A stretch of 64,000 nucleotides of DNA, taken from an uncultured Alphaproteobacteria bacterium (GTDB lineage: Bacteria > Pseudomonadota > Alphaproteobacteria > RF32 > CAG-239). The stretch's first letter is position 1. Each line of letters starts with the position of its first letter. The notes beneath the pieces were generated by a model. It was not told the origin of the DNA, did not search any database, and was given only the letters and a program-made list of their open reading frames with translations. The stretch is from positions 1 through 64,000 of the forward strand of contig CAKQNT010000004.1 of assembly GCA_934255405.1 (NCBI GenBank). The letters are read 5' to 3'. This document shows positions 8,877 to 19,097 of the stretch, piece after piece. The position numbers and the translations under genes were made by a program.

Positions 8877-10453
8877 TGCTTAAAAAACTTGCGGCGGCGT
8901 TAATCATCGGTTTGCTTTGGGCGGAATGCGCCCACGCGCTAATAGAGGAGCAACTGACAGACAAGGTAAAAGTCAGCCTCTATACACAGTATGATGAGGT
9001 TAATCCGGCGCAAAATATGGGATTGTTGCTCAAATTTCAGATGTCTGACGGCTGGCATATCTTTAGCAACAACACCGATGTCGGAATGCCGACAAAGCTT
9101 GAGTGGCGCCTTCTGGAGGGCGTTGTTGTCAGCGAAATCGGCTGGAGCCGAGATGAAGAATTTGAAACGGAAGGTATTGTTCAACGCGGCTTTGGCGATA
9201 CCGCTTATTATCAAGCACTAATCAGCTATATCGGCACCAATCCGCTGTCTCTGGGGCTAAAAGTTAAATGGCTGGCCTGTCGGGAAGAGTGTGTGCCCGA
9301 GCAGAAGACATTTGAGATTACCCTCCCCGCCAACCCGCGAGAACAACTGCCGACATCCGCTTGGAAGAATGAACTGCTAGCCGCAGAGCCTTGGTTTCTG
9401 CCGGCAGGACAAACGGCAAAGGCTCCGGCAATATGGTGGGTTTTGTTGCTGGCGTTTGGCGGTGGAATAATTATGAACGCCATGCCCTGTATCTTTCCGA
9501 TATTGGCAATTAAGATTATCTCGCTGGCGCAAACTTCTTATAATCGGCGCAAAAATCGGCTGGAAGCTTTGTTCTATACTCTTGGGGTTGTGTTGTGTTT
9601 TGGCGCGATGGCAACGATTTTACTGTTGCTTCGTCTGCAGGGAGAACATATCGGCTGGGGTTTTCAATTGCAATCGCCATGGTTTGTGGGAATAATGGCG
9701 CTTGTGTTTGTGTTTATCGGATTGTTGCTGCTCGATGTGATAACGTTAAAAAATCCGTTTGCCGACAGTGCCGGCAGAATGAGCTTTGCCAACCATTTGC
9801 TAAACTCGTTTATGACCGGATTGCTGGCAGTGCTGATTGCCAGTCCGTGCACCGCGCCGTTTATGGGAATTGCTATCGGATATACTTTGAGCGCGCCGAT
9901 TTATATGTATTATCCGGTGTTTTTGGCGCTGGGATTGGGCTATGCTCTGCCCTTTGCGCTGGCCGGAATGTTTCCAAATACTATTCACAAAATATTGCCG
10001 CGCCCCGGAAAATGGATGCTGATATTGCAAAAAATATTTGCAATTCCGGTGTTTTTGACCGCCATTTGGTTACTTTGGATTCTGCATAATCAGTTAATGC
10101 CGCAGAAGAATGAAACCCTTTGGCAAACTTATTCACCGGAGGCTGTAACAGAGCTGACAGAAAACGGACAGCCGGTGTTAATTGACTTTACGGCTAAATG
10201 GTGCCTGACCTGTCTGATGAATAAGCGCAATGTCTTGGATACTCAAGAATTTGCGCAGTTGGCCAAACAGCATAATTTGCATCTGTTGCGGGCAGACTGG
10301 ACCAATAATGATGAACTAATCGGACAAGCGCTGGAAAGCTATGGACGCAACTCTATTCCACTGTATGTCTATTACAACGGCAAAACTACGGAATATAAAC
10401 TGCTGCCCCAGCTTTTGACCTCAGATATAATCCGCGAACAGCTGGATTTTTAG
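8876..10453 (+). CDS. DsbD/ScsB-like thiol:disulfide interchange protein
   Basis: A 525-residue protein with a signal peptide, an N-terminal periplasmic DsbD-alpha-like domain (reactive pair in LACREECVPE), an eight-helix CcdA/DsbD membrane core (MNAMPCIFPILAIKI in the first half and ASPCTAPFMG in the second provide the membrane Cys pair), and a C-terminal thioredoxin-like domain with WCLTC (about residue 440). It carries electrons from cytoplasmic thioredoxin to periplasmic or secreted Cys proteins. The Cys-rich secreted protein at the right end of the window is one possible client, but that is only inference. Confidence 0.88.
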   Translation: MLKKLAAALIIGLLWAECAHALIEEQLTDKVKVSLYTQYDEVNPAQNMGLLLKFQMSDGWHIFSNNTDVGMPTKLEWRLLEGVVVSEIGWSRDEEFETEGIVQRGFGDTAYYQALISYIGTNPLSLGLKVKWLACREECVPEQKTFEITLPANPREQLPTSAWKNELLAAEPWFLPAGQTAKAPAIWWVLLLAFGGGIIMNAMPCIFPILAIKIISLAQTSYNRRKNRLEALFYTLGVVLCFGAMATILLLLRLQGEHIGWGFQLQSPWFVGIMALVFVFIGLLLLDVITLKNPFADSAGRMSFANHLLNSFMTGLLAVLIASPCTAPFMGIAIGYTLSAPIYMYYPVFLALGLGYALPFALAGMFPNTIHKILPRPGKWMLILQKIFAIPVFLTAIWLLWILHNQLMPQKNETLWQTYSPEAVTELTENGQPVLIDFTAKWCLTCLMNKRNVLDTQEFAQLAKQHNLHLLRADWTNNDELIGQALESYGRNSIPLYVYYNGKTTEYKLLPQLLTSDIIREQLDF

Positions 10454-10470
10454 CTGTTTATCAAGAAGCA

Positions 10471-11751
10471 TTACAACATTTTTTGGAGCTTGGCGGCGGA
10501 AGAAGCGCTGATACGAACCTTAAAAACCATATTTTCTGCTACAGAACGTGAAGATATAATCTCGGCGTTGCGGTGCAGCCAGGAAATCAATTTGCCGTTA
10601 GCAGCGGAAACAGAGAATTCCAAAACCTTATAACCGATTGCCAAACGCTCGTCCAGCAGATTTAACAGTGCCGATGAGCCCTCGCCGGTGAGAGCAGAAA
10701 GCGGCAAAGCGCCATGATTGTTGGTCAGCTTTGCCCTCTCTTCGGCAGAAAGCAAATCTATTTTGTTTAAGACCTCTATATATTTGCGGCCTTCTTCAAT
10801 ATTTTGCAAACCGAGGCTCTCTAAAACTTTGAGCACATCTTGCTTTTGTTCTTTGCTCTCCGGATTGGCGGCATCACGGACATGAACGATAATATCTGCC
10901 TGCAAAACTTCTTCCAACGTGGCGCGGAAGGTCATTATCAGCTCATGCGGCAAGTCAGAAATAAAACCAACAGTATCAGATAAAATTACCATCCGTCCTG
11001 ACGGCAGTTTGAGACGGCGCAGTGCCGGATCAAGCGTGGCAAACAGCATATCTTTGGCCAAAACATGGCCATCTGACAAGCGGTTAAATAAAGAAGACTT
11101 GCCGGCATTGGTATAACCAACCAAAGCCACAACCGGATACGGCACTTTTTGGCGTGAAGAACGCTGGATTTGCCGTGTTTGCCGCACTTTTTCCAAATCT
11201 TTTTTAATCCGCAAAATCTTATCATCAATGATACGCCGATCTAACTCTATCTGCGTCTCGCCGGGGCCGCCCAAAAAACCGGCGCCGCCGCGCTGACGTT
11301 CAAGATGGGTCCAGCTGCGCACCAAACGACTACGCTGATAGCTGAGGTGCGCCAACTCTACTTGCAACTTGCCCTCATTGGTTTGAGCACGCTCACCGAA
11401 TATTTCCAAAATAAGCGCGGTGCGGTCAATTACCTTAATTTGTAAAAATTTTTCAAGATTGCGTTGCTGAATCGGGCTCAAAGCGGCATCTATTACTAAT
11501 AGTTCCACACCTTGAGCAACAAACAGCGGACGCAGGCGCTCCAATACGCCGTGCCCAATCAGAGTTGAGGGTTTGACGGCGCGCAGACGCACCGTCTCCT
11601 GATACACGACATCAAGATTTATGGCCAGAGCCAAACCGACAGCCTCTTGCAATCTGGCCTCGGCAGAGACATTGAGATATTGTTCCGCTATCTCTGGAAA
11701 GATAACAGCGGCCTTGGTTTGCGGATGGGAATCAAATTCAACAAACGGCAA
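10471..11751 (-). CDS. hflX: GTPase HflX
   Basis: A 426-residue ribosome-associated GTPase that splits or rescues stalled ribosomes in this family. It has the glycine-rich HflX N-terminal domain (RGGAGFLGGPGETQIELDRR, about 165-184), G1 GYTNAGKSSLFN, G3 DTVGFI and G4 NKID. It begins two bases after the hfq stop, the standard hfq-hflX pair, and ends next to the converging DsbD-like gene. Confidence 0.95.
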   Translation of the reverse strand: MPFVEFDSHPQTKAAVIFPEIAEQYLNVSAEARLQEAVGLALAINLDVVYQETVRLRAVKPSTLIGHGVLERLRPLFVAQGVELLVIDAALSPIQQRNLEKFLQIKVIDRTALILEIFGERAQTNEGKLQVELAHLSYQRSRLVRSWTHLERQRGGAGFLGGPGETQIELDRRIIDDKILRIKKDLEKVRQTRQIQRSSRQKVPYPVVALVGYTNAGKSSLFNRLSDGHVLAKDMLFATLDPALRRLKLPSGRMVILSDTVGFISDLPHELIMTFRATLEEVLQADIIVHVRDAANPESKEQKQDVLKVLESLGLQNIEEGRKYIEVLNKIDLLSAEERAKLTNNHGALPLSALTGEGSSALLNLLDERLAIGYKVLEFSVSAANGKLISWLHRNAEIISSRSVAENMVFKVRISASSAAKLQKML

Positions 11752-11752
11752 T

Positions 11753-11974
11753 TTATTCGGCAGCTTCTATATCTATAGCCTCGGCCGGCATAATGGTCGA
11801 AACCGCGTGTTTATAGATAAGCTGGGTGTGTCCGTCACGGCGAAGCAGTAAAGAGGCATCGTCAAATCCGGTGATTATGCCTTGAAGCTTTACCCCGTTT
11901 ACCAAAAACACGGTAACAGATACTTTGTTGTTGTGAATATTATTTAAAAAGTCATTTTGCACATTTTGGGACAT
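11753..11974 (-). CDS. hfq: RNA chaperone Hfq
   Basis: A 73-residue Sm-like protein. Sm1 is visible in VTVFLVNGVKLQGIITGFDD and Sm2 in the conserved YKHAVSTIMP. The hexamer pairs small RNAs with mRNAs. It carries only a very short C-terminal tail (AEAIDIEAAE), as is usual in this class. It is co-transcribed with hflX. Its presence makes trans-acting small RNAs plausible here, which bears on the RNA locus near 46.3-47.2 kb. Confidence 0.97.
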   Translation of the reverse strand: MSQNVQNDFLNNIHNNKVSVTVFLVNGVKLQGIITGFDDASLLLRRDGHTQLIYKHAVSTIMPAEAIDIEAAE

Positions 11975-12042
11975 TTATTTATTCCTTCTGTTTATTCATT
12001 TACTTAAATCTAACAACATTTTTTCAGATTAGTAAAGTTTTT

Positions 12043-13401
12043 TTACGCAAAAATATTTTCCACCTGTCTGATAGCAGCCGAATCAGTATAAAGCAAAATC
12101 ATATCATCTGGTCTAAGCTGAGTGGTGGGGTCCGGATAGATTATGCCGCCATCGCGCTTGAGCAAAAAGATACGACAGGCTTTGGGCAAATTCAGCTCTC
12201 CGATTTTTTTGCCGGCGCAGATATCATCTTCGGCCAGTTTAATCTCCCATACCTCACCCTGCCCGCGGCTAACTGCATAGGCCTCTTGCATTTTTGTACG
12301 GCGAATTTCTTTGAGCAGGTGTGAAGTTGTTACCGAACTGCGGTCTACCAATATATTATCGCCAATATTAAAAACCAGATTATTGTAAGATGGAGTGTTT
12401 ACAACAGCTAAAGTTGAAGAAACGCCGCGTTTTTCGGCCAACAAGGCTGTAAGGAGGTTGTCTTTGTCATTATCAGTTACGGCAATAGCAGCATCGGTAT
12501 GAGAGATATCGGCCTCATCCAAAATCACATCGCTGAGCATTTCTCCGTGAATGACAATGGCGCTTTGCAAATCTCGCGCCAGACGGCGAGCAGAATCTAA
12601 GTCTTCTTCAATAACCTTGCAACTGACAATGCTGTCATCTTGCTCAATCCGGCGTCCCAAATGCTCGGCAATGGAATTGCCGCCAAAAATCAGCAAGCGC
12701 TCGTTGCCCGGTTTCTCTAGTCCAAAGGCGCTGATGGTGCTGTATACGGCCGAAATATCGGTATAAATATTAATTTCATCACCGGCCAGCAAGTTGTCAT
12801 AGGCATCGGGAATAAAACTGCGGCCATCACGCAAAATATTGATTACCGCAATATCCAAAGTTTCATTTTGGCGGCTGAGTTGCATCAACGGAATATTCAG
12901 CAACGGGCAATTTCCGGTCAATTTGAGGGTAAGAATACACCCCTGTTCTTCCAGCACCGGCAAAAAACCGGAGCACCCAGGGTATTTGAGAATTTGCAAG
13001 ATGGTATTGGCAATTTCAATATCCGGCGATATAATCAGGTCTACCGGCAAATGGTGGTCATTGTACAGCGCACTCCACAACGGATCCAAAAACGCCTCGC
13101 TGTCAATGCGGGCAATCTTGCGAGGAATACTGAACAAAGTGTAGGCAATTTGGCAAACCATCATGTTTACTTCATCAATATCGGTCAGCGCCAAAATCAT
13201 ATCGGCATCGGCAGCGCCGGCACGCTCCAAAACATCAGGATGAGAAGATTCACCAAATATCGGCAGCACATCATATTCTTTGGAAATTTCATCCAAACGG
13301 CGCTGGTTGTGGTCAATCACAACAATATCGTTATTTCCTTTTATCAGGTAGCTGACAACGCTGTGTCCTACAGAACCGGCTCCGCAAACAATAATTCTCA
13401 T
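12043..13401 (-). CDS. trkA: Trk potassium uptake regulator TrkA
   Basis: A 452-residue peripheral K+ channel regulator made of two repeats of a Rossmann NAD-binding RCK domain plus a TrkA-C domain. The first dinucleotide loop is GAGSVGHSV (residues 6-14), with the acidic end of strand 2 at VIDHNQRR. The second repeat starts near LLIFGGNSIAEHLG. Its start overlaps the dusB stop by four bases. In many alphaproteobacteria ntr two-component genes stand between dusB (nifR3) and trkA. Here they are missing. Confidence 0.94.
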   Translation of the reverse strand: MRIIVCGAGSVGHSVVSYLIKGNNDIVVIDHNQRRLDEISKEYDVLPIFGESSHPDVLERAGAADADMILALTDIDEVNMMVCQIAYTLFSIPRKIARIDSEAFLDPLWSALYNDHHLPVDLIISPDIEIANTILQILKYPGCSGFLPVLEEQGCILTLKLTGNCPLLNIPLMQLSRQNETLDIAVINILRDGRSFIPDAYDNLLAGDEINIYTDISAVYSTISAFGLEKPGNERLLIFGGNSIAEHLGRRIEQDDSIVSCKVIEEDLDSARRLARDLQSAIVIHGEMLSDVILDEADISHTDAAIAVTDNDKDNLLTALLAEKRGVSSTLAVVNTPSYNNLVFNIGDNILVDRSSVTTSHLLKEIRRTKMQEAYAVSRGQGEVWEIKLAEDDICAGKKIGELNLPKACRIFLLKRDGGIIYPDPTTQLRPDDMILLYTDSAAIRQVENIFA

Positions 13402-14360
13402 GCTTTGACCTCATCAAAAAAGCGGTTTATCTCGTTGAGCGCATCGGGAAGATTGTCTATGCGCACATAAGTTTCTCTAAAACGGCGGGCATCGCGCAGA
13501 TTTTTACAGTACCAGCAGACATATTTGCGCGAAAGTCCCAGCGCCAGCCTTTCTCCATAATAGTCCACCAACCCTTTAATATGGGTTAACAACGCCTGTT
13601 TGGCAAGAGGCACCGGCATGGGTGCCGGCTCAGTACCATGCTCCAAATATTCGTGCGTTTGGGCAATTATCCATGGTTGACCGAGTGCGGCTCGCCCTAT
13701 CATTACCCCGTCGGCGCCGGTATATTCCAACATCTCTTTGGCTTTGTGCGGCGAAGAAACATCGCCATTGCCGATTACCGGTATTTTGACGGTAGATTTA
13801 ACCTCGCCGATAATATCCCAATCCGCCGTGCCAGAGTAGAACTCCGAACGAGTGCGCCCATGTATCGTAATGTAGGCGGCGCCACAGTCTTCGCACATGC
13901 GGGCAAATTCAACCGCGTTAACATGGTTACAATCCCAACCTTTGCGAAACTTAACGCTGACTTTTAATGATGTGGCGGAAGTTACTGTTTTTATAATCTT
14001 TTCTGCCAGCGGCATATCCGTCATCAGATAAGATCCGGAATGGTTGGCGACAATCTTTTTAACCGGACAGCCCATATTAATATCTAACGAGTGAGCGCCA
14101 AGTTCGGCGGCCAATTTGGCGGCATAATCAAACATAGGCAAGTCACTGCCAACCAACTGCACCACTACCGGATATGGCTCATCACGAACATCGGCAATGC
14201 GATAGGTTTTGGGATTTTTGCGCGAGAGAGCATTTATTGCCACCATCTCAGAGACAATATTACCCTGCCCGAATGACGCTGTCAGCTTGCGCAGCGGCTT
14301 ATCGGTAATGCCGGCCATGGGAGCTAAAAATACCCGACTGTTAAAATCCAATATCTGCAT
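13398..14360 (-). CDS. dusB: tRNA-dihydrouridine synthase DusB
   Basis: A 320-residue FMN enzyme that reduces uridine to dihydrouridine in tRNA D-loops. It is a TIM barrel with FLAPMAGITDKP at the start, the catalytic Cys in NMGCPVKKIVANHSGSYLM (about residue 97), and the C-terminal helical tRNA-binding domain with RKYVCWYCKNL. It is the alphaproteobacterial nifR3 homologue. It overlaps trkA by four bases. Confidence 0.94.
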   Translation of the reverse strand: MQILDFNSRVFLAPMAGITDKPLRKLTASFGQGNIVSEMVAINALSRKNPKTYRIADVRDEPYPVVVQLVGSDLPMFDYAAKLAAELGAHSLDINMGCPVKKIVANHSGSYLMTDMPLAEKIIKTVTSATSLKVSVKFRKGWDCNHVNAVEFARMCEDCGAAYITIHGRTRSEFYSGTADWDIIGEVKSTVKIPVIGNGDVSSPHKAKEMLEYTGADGVMIGRAALGQPWIIAQTHEYLEHGTEPAPMPVPLAKQALLTHIKGLVDYYGERLALGLSRKYVCWYCKNLRDARRFRETYVRIDNLPDALNEINRFFDEVKA

Positions 14361-14699
14361 CTATACCTTAAAATCAAATTCGCGATTGTTCTTGAACATA
14401 AAATCTATCAGCACCGTTGGTTCTTTCAAGACATTGCCGGCATACTGATAAGAAGCCGAAGCATAGCCGCTGTTTTCGTCGGGAGCAGACATCTGTCCTT
14501 GTAAAGACCAGCTGATATCTTCGGCCAAAAGGCTGTATGCATAGCCGTCGACCTTAGATTGTCCGGAATAAGCCTCCTCTGTTGAGGAATCTTTTGTGAG
14601 CGATTGCGCAGTTCCTGACTTTTGGCGAATCTTGACAACAGAATAGGATATCTGTTGCTGCAGATTGTTGATATAGTCATTTACATACAACCGGCTCAT
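14361..14699 (-). CDS. Hypothetical protein, 112 residues
   Basis: No family recognised. The protein is polar, without signal peptide or membrane segment. It starts with an N-terminal amphipathic stretch (YVNDYINNLQQQISYSVVKI), has a Ser/Gly/Ala-rich low-complexity middle, and ends in FKNNREFDFKV. It stands 7 bases after the giant coiled-coil gene and directly before dusB on the same strand, so it is very likely in that transcription unit and may work with the coiled-coil protein. Confidence 0.6.
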   Translation of the reverse strand: MSRLYVNDYINNLQQQISYSVVKIRQKSGTAQSLTKDSSTEEAYSGQSKVDGYAYSLLAEDISWSLQGQMSAPDENSGYASASYQYAGNVLKEPTVLIDFMFKNNREFDFKV

Positions 14700-14706
14700 G
14701 GGCTAA

Positions 14707-17700
14707 TTAATCCAGTCTGTCAAAGGTTTTGGCCAAAATGTAATACAGCTTGCCAATGTCTGCGCCAGAAATAACCGAGAGCAGCAATCCGGAATGCTCA
14801 TGCGATTTGGCAGAGCTGATTAGGACCTCAAACTCTGAAAGATAAGCATTAACCTGAGTGCGGAACTCCTCGTTTTTCTCATATTCTTTGCGAATGGCAA
14901 TAATTTGAGACTTGGTCATATTTTTGGCCAGATAACGGACAAAGGCCGCAGTATCGCCGTTATAGAACTTCTTCCACAAATCTTCTTCATCTTTGGGATT
15001 GAAAATACGGTTGATATCTACCGACACGCTCTCTAATTTTTCAATAATTGAGGACGCCTGCTTTAAGAAGCCTTCAATCTGAATCTCCTGATAAGAGGTG
15101 GTCAGGCTCTGCAGAGTGTCTTCCGCCTTGCGGGTCTGTTCATTAATCTGTTTGATTTGGGCGCCGATAATCTCGCTGACCCGCAAAGCGTCTTTAACAA
15201 CATTGTCTCCGCATAAGCCAAAGTCTTTGCTGGTCTCCAGCAATCCGCCCATGGCCGAATTAACCTTAGCCACTGTGTCATCAGTCGCCGCAACCAACGC
15301 ATTGGATTGCTTAAGAAATACTTCGCCGGAGCCAAGAATATCATTGGAGATTCGCTCGGCATTGGCGGAAATCTCGCTAATGGCGGCGCGTAATTTGTCA
15401 CCGGAATTTACCAAATGGGCGGAGCTCAACTTGGCGGCGTCTTCCATTTGCAGGCTCAGATTCTTGAGCTCTTTGCCCAAACCTTTTACCTTATCATAGG
15501 CCTGATTTGCGCGCTCGGCCAGCTGGTTGGAAGTATCGCTCAATACGTTGTTAAAGCAATCAACCAGTTTCTTGGTATCATCAGAAATCTGAATCATCTT
15601 GCCGCTCTGGGCAGAAATGAGATTGTTGATTTCCATAACACCGGTGCTGGTTTCGGCCGTAACGGTATTAAATCCGGCAATAAATTTCTCATATTCCTTA
15701 AACACGCTGCCGATATGGGCTACCGATTGTTTAACCGCGGTGTCCAAATCCTCGCCGGTTTGCGACAGCACAACATTAACCTGGTCAAGGCTCTTCATTG
15801 AGTTCTTGGAGGTTTTGTTGACATCTTCGCCGGCCTTAATCAACCTGTCGCCAAGAACATCAAATTCATAAGCCAGCTTGGTGGAAGTATCAAAAATACC
15901 GTCGGTGGTACCTTTGAACTTGTCGCTGATTTCTTTAATCTTTTGAGCAACATCAGTCGTGGTATCAGACAAATACTTATATTGCTGAGCCAAAGAAGCC
16001 TCGCTCAAGCGGCTTTGCGTGGCCAAAGTATTGGTTATCTCGGTCAAGGCCTCCGCCTGAGAAGACAGTTTATTGTTAATGTCTTCGCTTTGGTTCTGCG
16101 CCTTAACAACTGCTAAATCAATATTTTTGACGTGTTCTTCCAAAAGTTTGCCGATATTGGCGCCGGTTTTGCTCAAATCTATCTCAGCTGACTGCAATTT
16201 GCCGCAATTTTCAAGAATAACGCCGGTAGTATCTTTGCCCTGCTCGTGGAGTTTTTGCGCAGCACCGCTAAACAGCCCCACACTCTCTTGTAGTTTGCCG
16301 GCAAATCCATCCAGATTAGCCGAAGCCTCGTCCACCATTTTTTTGATTAGTTTGTTCTTAGAATCAACCATTGCCTCAATCTCGGCCAGACGATCAATTG
16401 AACGGTGAGAATTGTTTACAACTGCTTCCGTATGGCGAGAAGTATCTTCTTCAAGCACAACCATGCGGGAGAATACTTTGTCGGCGCTCTGCTCGATTAT
16501 ACCAACCTGTTGTTTGAGCGCGGTGCTCATGCTCTCGGCATTGTCGGAAATCTTATCACAGAAATTATAAAATTCAGCTTCTTGTTGTTTGAACAAAGTA
16601 TTGAGCGCGGCGGCTTTTTCATCCAAACCGGCGCTGACACTGGCGGTATATTCGGCCGTACGACGAGAGATTTCGTGCAGTTCTTTGCTCTGAGTTTCAA
16701 ACTCATCGGCAGCTTTGCGAAAACTCTTAAGAGTCTCGGCGGAGGTGTCACTAATTGCTTTGTTCTGGCGCGATAACGTGCTCTCCATTACTGATGAGCG
16801 CTCGGCAACGGTTTGAGTCAACAACTCAATGCTTTGGTTCTGCGCTGTTAATACATTTTCAAACTGCGTAACTTTTGCCAGCGTGCGGTTAGCCGAGGTA
16901 TCAAACTGATTGGCCTGTTCAGTCAAATTGTCATTAATAGCCTTGCTCTTATTAATAACTTCATTGCAGGAGGCCAGCATTGATGCCAAACCCTCTTTTA
17001 GGTTGGCAACCGTTGCGGAGGCATCGTTTTCCAACGCGGCAGAAGCGGTGCTTAATATATCAATCTGCTGTTTGAGTTCGGCCTTAATCTCCTCTACTCT
17101 GGCGGCGCTGGAAGTAATATTTTTGTGCTGTTGCGCCAAAGAGGCCTCGCTGACTTGATTCTGAGCCACAACCACAGCGGCGGTTTCGTTCAAAGTATTG
17201 GCAAAACGCTGCATATTTTCTGCGGCAGCGTTAATGGCGGCAACAGAACTGTCTGAATTGTTTTTGAGGCCGAGAGCAGAAGCATCAAGCAATGAATTGA
17301 CTTCTTGCACTTTTGCCGCCACTTCATTAATGGTAGACAAAACATGCTCGCGGCGGCTCTGCATATCGGATCCGGCAATTTTGCTCTGCTCCAGTGTCTC
17401 TGCAGACAACCGCTGCAAATCCGCAGTCTTGTCTTCTACCGTTTTAATATAGGTTTCCAACTCGTCTTTGGCAGTAGCAGAGCGGCTTTGCAAAGTATCA
17501 ATATTATTCTCAAGCGAGTTATCAATCTTTTGCAAAGAATTGGTTACCTGATCAGAAACGCTGTTAAGATTATTTACCTGAATAGCAATGCTGTCTTCCA
17601 GATTGTTGCCGCGTACCATGAGTTTATCCAGCTCTTGCGACAAAATCTCGCCATGATCGGAAAGCTTTTTGTTAATGCCGTCAACATGTTTATCCAAAGT

Positions 17701-18888
17701 ATTGATAAGTTCAACCAGTTCATGGCTGTGTTTGGAAACCGCGCCATCAACTTTTTTGACTTGAGCATCAAGCGATGTATCTAGGTTGCCCAAACCTTTG
17801 CCGATATTGTCATTAATACTCTCAATCTGCACGGCGGCATACTTGGACAGCTCGTCAATCTTGCCGCGGATAATCAGATTGCTGTCAGAAATTGCCCGTT
17901 CCAATTTATTGGTGTGCCCATCCATAACCGCAGCCATATTGTCCAGCTCATTACCAACCGTTTTTTTGAGCACATTGCAGTTGGTGACCGCGGCTGAAGA
18001 TATCTCTTGCAGGTTTTGCACTTGAGTATTCAGCGCCTCGTTCATCATAGTCAGGTTGCTGCTGGCTTGTTCATTGAACTTTTGCAGCATTTCGTTAGCT
18101 CGAACAATATCGTGGCTGTTGGAATCTGAAATTTCATGCAATAGTTCTGAAGACTCCTTTATCTCTTTCAAACGGGGCAAAAGTTTGTCAAACAAACTGT
18201 TAAGCGTGTTTTCAATATCAACGGCACCGCCGGTAAACTCGCGATTCAGTCCGGCAAAAGTTTCTACCGAAGTTTGCGCCTTGCCGGTTATTTTTTCAAA
18301 ATTCTGTGTCAGATATTTTACAACATCGCTCAATTCGACGATGGTTTTGGAGGAATAATTATCTAAAGTAGCAACCAGCTTGGCGAACTCATTGATATTT
18401 TGTCTGATTTCATCTTTTATTTTGGCGGTGTGCATCGTTGCCATTTTGCTGACTTCCTGCAGTTCAACCACCTGAGAACGAATAGCATCAGCCATGGCTT
18501 TGGCGGTTTGGGGAGCACCGTCTTCGGGGTATACCAGCTGATTCATATAGGCGCGCAGGAATTTGGCCTCCTGCTTAAAAGAAGTTCCGCGGTCAATATA
18601 GGCCATAACTACCCATATAATGGCCAGAGGCAGCGTGATGCCGGCCAAAAATCCGCCAAATTCATCGGGCATCATTAAAAAGAGGTTATCCCATCCGAAA
18701 AACTGGGTAATATAAATCAGCACAATGGCAAACCAAACCACGCTCACCCCAATCATCAGCTTGTGCAGATTGTTGTTGAGCCACGACGGCTTTTCCTCAA
18801 TCTCAATTGAGCGAGGTGCCTCATTCATAAATTGCGGAAGGTTGTTGGCCGCAACAGCTGTGCGGTTTTCACCAGTATTTTCAGACAT
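14707..18888 (-). CDS. Giant membrane-anchored coiled-coil protein (TipN-like architecture)
   Basis: About 1393 residues. A short cytoplasmic N-terminus is followed by two adjacent membrane helices (about residues 44-65 and 78-98) and then more than 1200 residues of nearly unbroken coiled coil rich in Glu, Lys, Asn, Ser and Ala. The heptad-like segments repeat irregularly, for example VVAQNQVSEASLAQQHK and later LATQSRLSEASLAQQYK, which points to internal duplication. I choose the ATG at 18888 because GGGGAA lies six bases upstream; ATGs at 18906 and 18900 are possible. Two N-terminal helices plus a long coiled coil is the layout of the alphaproteobacterial polarity protein TipN. I see no sequence motif that proves orthology. 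Confidence 0.7.
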   Translation of the reverse strand: MSENTGENRTAVAANNLPQFMNEAPRSIEIEEKPSWLNNNLHKLMIGVSVVWFAIVLIYITQFFGWDNLFLMMPDEFGGFLAGITLPLAIIWVVMAYIDRGTSFKQEAKFLRAYMNQLVYPEDGAPQTAKAMADAIRSQVVELQEVSKMATMHTAKIKDEIRQNINEFAKLVATLDNYSSKTIVELSDVVKYLTQNFEKITGKAQTSVETFAGLNREFTGGAVDIENTLNSLFDKLLPRLKEIKESSELLHEISDSNSHDIVRANEMLQKFNEQASSNLTMMNEALNTQVQNLQEISSAAVTNCNVLKKTVGNELDNMAAVMDGHTNKLERAISDSNLIIRGKIDELSKYAAVQIESINDNIGKGLGNLDTSLDAQVKKVDGAVSKHSHELVELINTLDKHVDGINKKLSDHGEILSQELDKLMVRGNNLEDSIAIQVNNLNSVSDQVTNSLQKIDNSLENNIDTLQSRSATAKDELETYIKTVEDKTADLQRLSAETLEQSKIAGSDMQSRREHVLSTINEVAAKVQEVNSLLDASALGLKNNSDSSVAAINAAAENMQRFANTLNETAAVVVAQNQVSEASLAQQHKNITSSAARVEEIKAELKQQIDILSTASAALENDASATVANLKEGLASMLASCNEVINKSKAINDNLTEQANQFDTSANRTLAKVTQFENVLTAQNQSIELLTQTVAERSSVMESTLSRQNKAISDTSAETLKSFRKAADEFETQSKELHEISRRTAEYTASVSAGLDEKAAALNTLFKQQEAEFYNFCDKISDNAESMSTALKQQVGIIEQSADKVFSRMVVLEEDTSRHTEAVVNNSHRSIDRLAEIEAMVDSKNKLIKKMVDEASANLDGFAGKLQESVGLFSGAAQKLHEQGKDTTGVILENCGKLQSAEIDLSKTGANIGKLLEEHVKNIDLAVVKAQNQSEDINNKLSSQAEALTEITNTLATQSRLSEASLAQQYKYLSDTTTDVAQKIKEISDKFKGTTDGIFDTSTKLAYEFDVLGDRLIKAGEDVNKTSKNSMKSLDQVNVVLSQTGEDLDTAVKQSVAHIGSVFKEYEKFIAGFNTVTAETSTGVMEINNLISAQSGKMIQISDDTKKLVDCFNNVLSDTSNQLAERANQAYDKVKGLGKELKNLSLQMEDAAKLSSAHLVNSGDKLRAAISEISANAERISNDILGSGEVFLKQSNALVAATDDTVAKVNSAMGGLLETSKDFGLCGDNVVKDALRVSEIIGAQIKQINEQTRKAEDTLQSLTTSYQEIQIEGFLKQASSIIEKLESVSVDINRIFNPKDEEDLWKKFYNGDTAAFVRYLAKNMTKSQIIAIRKEYEKNEEFRTQVNAYLSEFEVLISSAKSHEHSGLLLSVISGADIGKLYYILAKTFDRLD

Positions 18889-19097
18889 TTTGTTCCCCAT
18901 TTTCAATAATATTCCCCTGCCTGTTTTCAGGCAATTGGCATACTAAAACATTATTTGCAAAATGGGAATAGTTTGTACCAACTTCCGCCCACTTATCCAC
19001 AAGTCTCGAGGCGGACACGGGCATCAGCAAGAAAATTCTCGTCGTCAACTACTTTTGAGGCTTTGGGCGCAGTTGCTGCAGATAATTGGTATAGGAA

